Shown here: piece after piece, positions 6,550-7,761 of the stretch
Layout of the letters: each line of letters begins with the position of its first letter
How positions within the stretch are numbered: the stretch's first letter is position 1
Assembly: GCA_002713455.1 (NCBI GenBank)
Contig: PASX01000030.1
Span: forward strand, 10,210-17,970
Source of the DNA: Fidelibacterota bacterium
GTDB lineage: Bacteria; Fidelibacterota; Marinisomatia; Marinisomatales; TCS55
Direction of reading: 5' to 3'
Length of the DNA: 7,761 nt
Position numbers and translations under genes: made by a program
Notes under the pieces: model-generated
What the model was told of the DNA's origin: nothing
Databases searched by the model: none
What the model saw: only the letters and a program-made list of their open reading frames with translations

Positions 6550-6554
6550 CAACT

Positions 6555-6977
6555 ATGGAATTTGGAGAATTATTAAAACAATTTCTAATAGATCTTCAAT
6601 CTTTATTTAGAACCCAATTCAAAAAACTTGATTTAACTCTTTCGCAAATCATACTGATATCATCCATTCCAATAGACGGTATAGACATGACAACGCTTTC
6701 AATTAAAATAGGAGTAGATAATAGTACATTAACACGATTGATTGATATTTTGATGAAAAAAGGCATTGTTCAAAAAAATAGAAGCTCTCAAGATAGACGA
6801 TCACATATCATTTCAGTTACAAAAAAAGGTGAATTGCTTCAATTTAAAATCGAGGACGAAATTGATTCTTTCGTCAGCAAACTATTCAGGAATACCAGAT
6901 TAGAAGATCAAGAAGAATTGAAAAAGAGCCTTTCATCATTTCATTGGATAGTATCAAAATATTTTTTAAATAAATAA
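6555..6977 (+). CDS. MarR family winged-helix transcriptional regulator
   Basis: The 140-residue length is typical of MarR dimers. The recognition region MTTLSIKIGVDNSTLTRLID (45-64) is followed by LMKKGIVQKNRSS and the wing QDRRSHIISVTKKG (79-92) with the conserved Asp80-Arg81-Arg82. Long amphipathic helices at both ends fit the dimerisation domain. Such regulators respond to small phenolic or oxidative signals, or sense oxidation through cysteines; this one has no Cys, so thiol sensing is unlikely. There is no Shine-Dalgarno sequence before the ATG at 6555. It lies 40 bp after csaA and abuts mutY. Its targets cannot be read from sequence, but its own promoter and the flanking operon are candidates. 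Confidence 0.92.
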   Translation: MEFGELLKQFLIDLQSLFRTQFKKLDLTLSQIILISSIPIDGIDMTTLSIKIGVDNSTLTRLIDILMKKGIVQKNRSSQDRRSHIISVTKKGELLQFKIEDEIDSFVSKLFRNTRLEDQEELKKSLSSFHWIVSKYFLNK

Positions 6978-7761
6978 TTGCATAATACAAATAAATATCA
7001 ACATTTATTAAATTGGTACGATTTAAATAAAAGAATATTACCATGGCGTAAAACCAATGATCCATACATGATTTGGTTGTCTGAAGTTATGTTACAGCAG
7101 ACCCAGGTTAGTGTGGTAATACCCTATTATAACGATTGGATTGAAAAATATCCAACAGTTCAATCTGTTGCAGAAGCTAATTTAGATGAATTATTAAAGT
7201 TTTGGGAAGGTTTAGGATATTATTCTCGATGTAGGAATTTTCATCAGGCATCAAAATATGTTGTTACTAATTTTGGTGGAGTTGTTCCTGATCAGTATGA
7301 TTTATTTATTTCGCTACCTGGTGTTGGTAAATATATTGCCTCAGCCGTTATGTCTATTGCATATAATCATAAATACCCTGCTATTGATGGTAATCTTAAG
7401 CGTGTACTATCTCGCTATTTGAGAATTAGAAAAATTTCAAAAAGAAATCTTGTTAAAATTGAAAATAAATTAAAAATTATGATAAATGAGCGACCAGGTG
7501 ATATTAATCAAGCTTTAATGGATATTGGCAGTTTAATTTGTAAACCAACAACTGTATTTTGTTCTTTATGTCCATTAGAAACTTCATGTAAGGGAACTTC
7601 ATCGTATGATCCCACTCAATATCCTGAACGACAGAAAAGAAAAAAAATCCCAACTAAGCATTATGTTTCAGGATATATTTCAGAAGGCAAACATATACTG
7701 ATTCAAAAGCGCCCATCAGAGGGTTTGTTAGCAGGACTTTGGGAGTTGCCTGTGGTTGAAA
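6978..7761 (+). CDS. mutY: A/G-specific adenine DNA glycosylase MutY, N-terminal part (3' end outside window)
   Basis: MutY removes adenine mispaired with 8-oxoguanine or G. Translation from TTG at 6978 gives 261 residues to the window edge. The start is forced by an in-frame TAA at 6975-6977, the stop of the preceding gene, and by the absence of an in-frame ATG before the catalytic core. The TTG also gives an N-terminus (to LNWYD) of the same length as in E. coli. Catalytic Glu36 lies in WLSEVMLQQTQV, and LPGVGKYIASAV is the helix-hairpin-helix. Catalytic Asp137 lies in AIDGNLKRVLSRY. The 4Fe-4S cluster cysteines are Cys188, Cys195, Cys198 and Cys204 (C-x6-C-x2-C-x5-C). The NUDIX-like C-terminal domain begins near QKRPSEGLLAGLWELP at the end of the window. 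Confidence 0.95.
   Translation, partial: MHNTNKYQHLLNWYDLNKRILPWRKTNDPYMIWLSEVMLQQTQVSVVIPYYNDWIEKYPTVQSVAEANLDELLKFWEGLGYYSRCRNFHQASKYVVTNFGGVVPDQYDLFISLPGVGKYIASAVMSIAYNHKYPAIDGNLKRVLSRYLRIRKISKRNLVKIENKLKIMINERPGDINQALMDIGSLICKPTTVFCSLCPLETSCKGTSSYDPTQYPERQKRKKIPTKHYVSGYISEGKHILIQKRPSEGLLAGLWELPVVE

Noticed and set aside
1..7761. Insertion sequences, CRISPR arrays, tRNA or rRNA genes, phage or attachment sites
   Set aside because: No transposase or integrase motifs, no regularly spaced repeats and no tRNA-like cloverleaf were seen; the genes read as a continuous co-oriented chromosomal stretch.

Overview
The window is visibly AT-rich, and every gene I can support lies on the + strand. Seven complete genes sit between two partial ones: the 3' end of priA at the left edge and the 5' part of mutY at the right edge. 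Few genes have a Shine-Dalgarno sequence (the glutamine synthetase gene is the clear exception). One gene encodes a PorV/PorQ-like outer-membrane barrel and two more encode exported proteins, one of them a lipoprotein. Together this suggests a Gram-negative bacterium of the Fibrobacterota-Chlorobiota-Bacteroidota (FCB) group, perhaps a marine lineage such as Marinimicrobia. That assignment is inference from gene style, not from a marker phylogeny.

Left block (1-1801): the C-terminal part of the primosomal helicase PriA overlaps by 4 bp (ATGA) a predicted outer-membrane barrel protein.

Nitrogen block (1802-3540): an Lrp/AsnC-type regulator is followed by a type II (eukaryotic-like) glutamine synthetase with its own strong ribosome binding site. 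The block ends in a well-formed Rho-independent terminator. A short AT-rich motif, TAAATTTATT, occurs twice before the regulator and once before the synthetase. This fits, but does not prove, control of both genes by the regulator.

Right block (3541-7761): after a candidate -10 box and an 8-bp inverted repeat comes a lipoprotein that joins a c-type cytochrome domain to a domain resembling peptidylglycine alpha-hydroxylating monooxygenase (PHM). All six copper-ligand positions are occupied. It is followed 16 bp later by a secreted lipase resembling family I.5 (Geobacillus/Staphylococcus type), then with no gap by a CsaA-like tRNA-binding-fold protein. After 40 bp comes a MarR-family regulator, and then, with no gap, mutY starting at TTG. 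The cytochrome-PHM protein and the lipase look like a co-expressed pair acting outside the inner membrane. CsaA and MutY are housekeeping functions that seem to share the transcript. The cytochrome-copper monooxygenase fusion is the most interesting item here.
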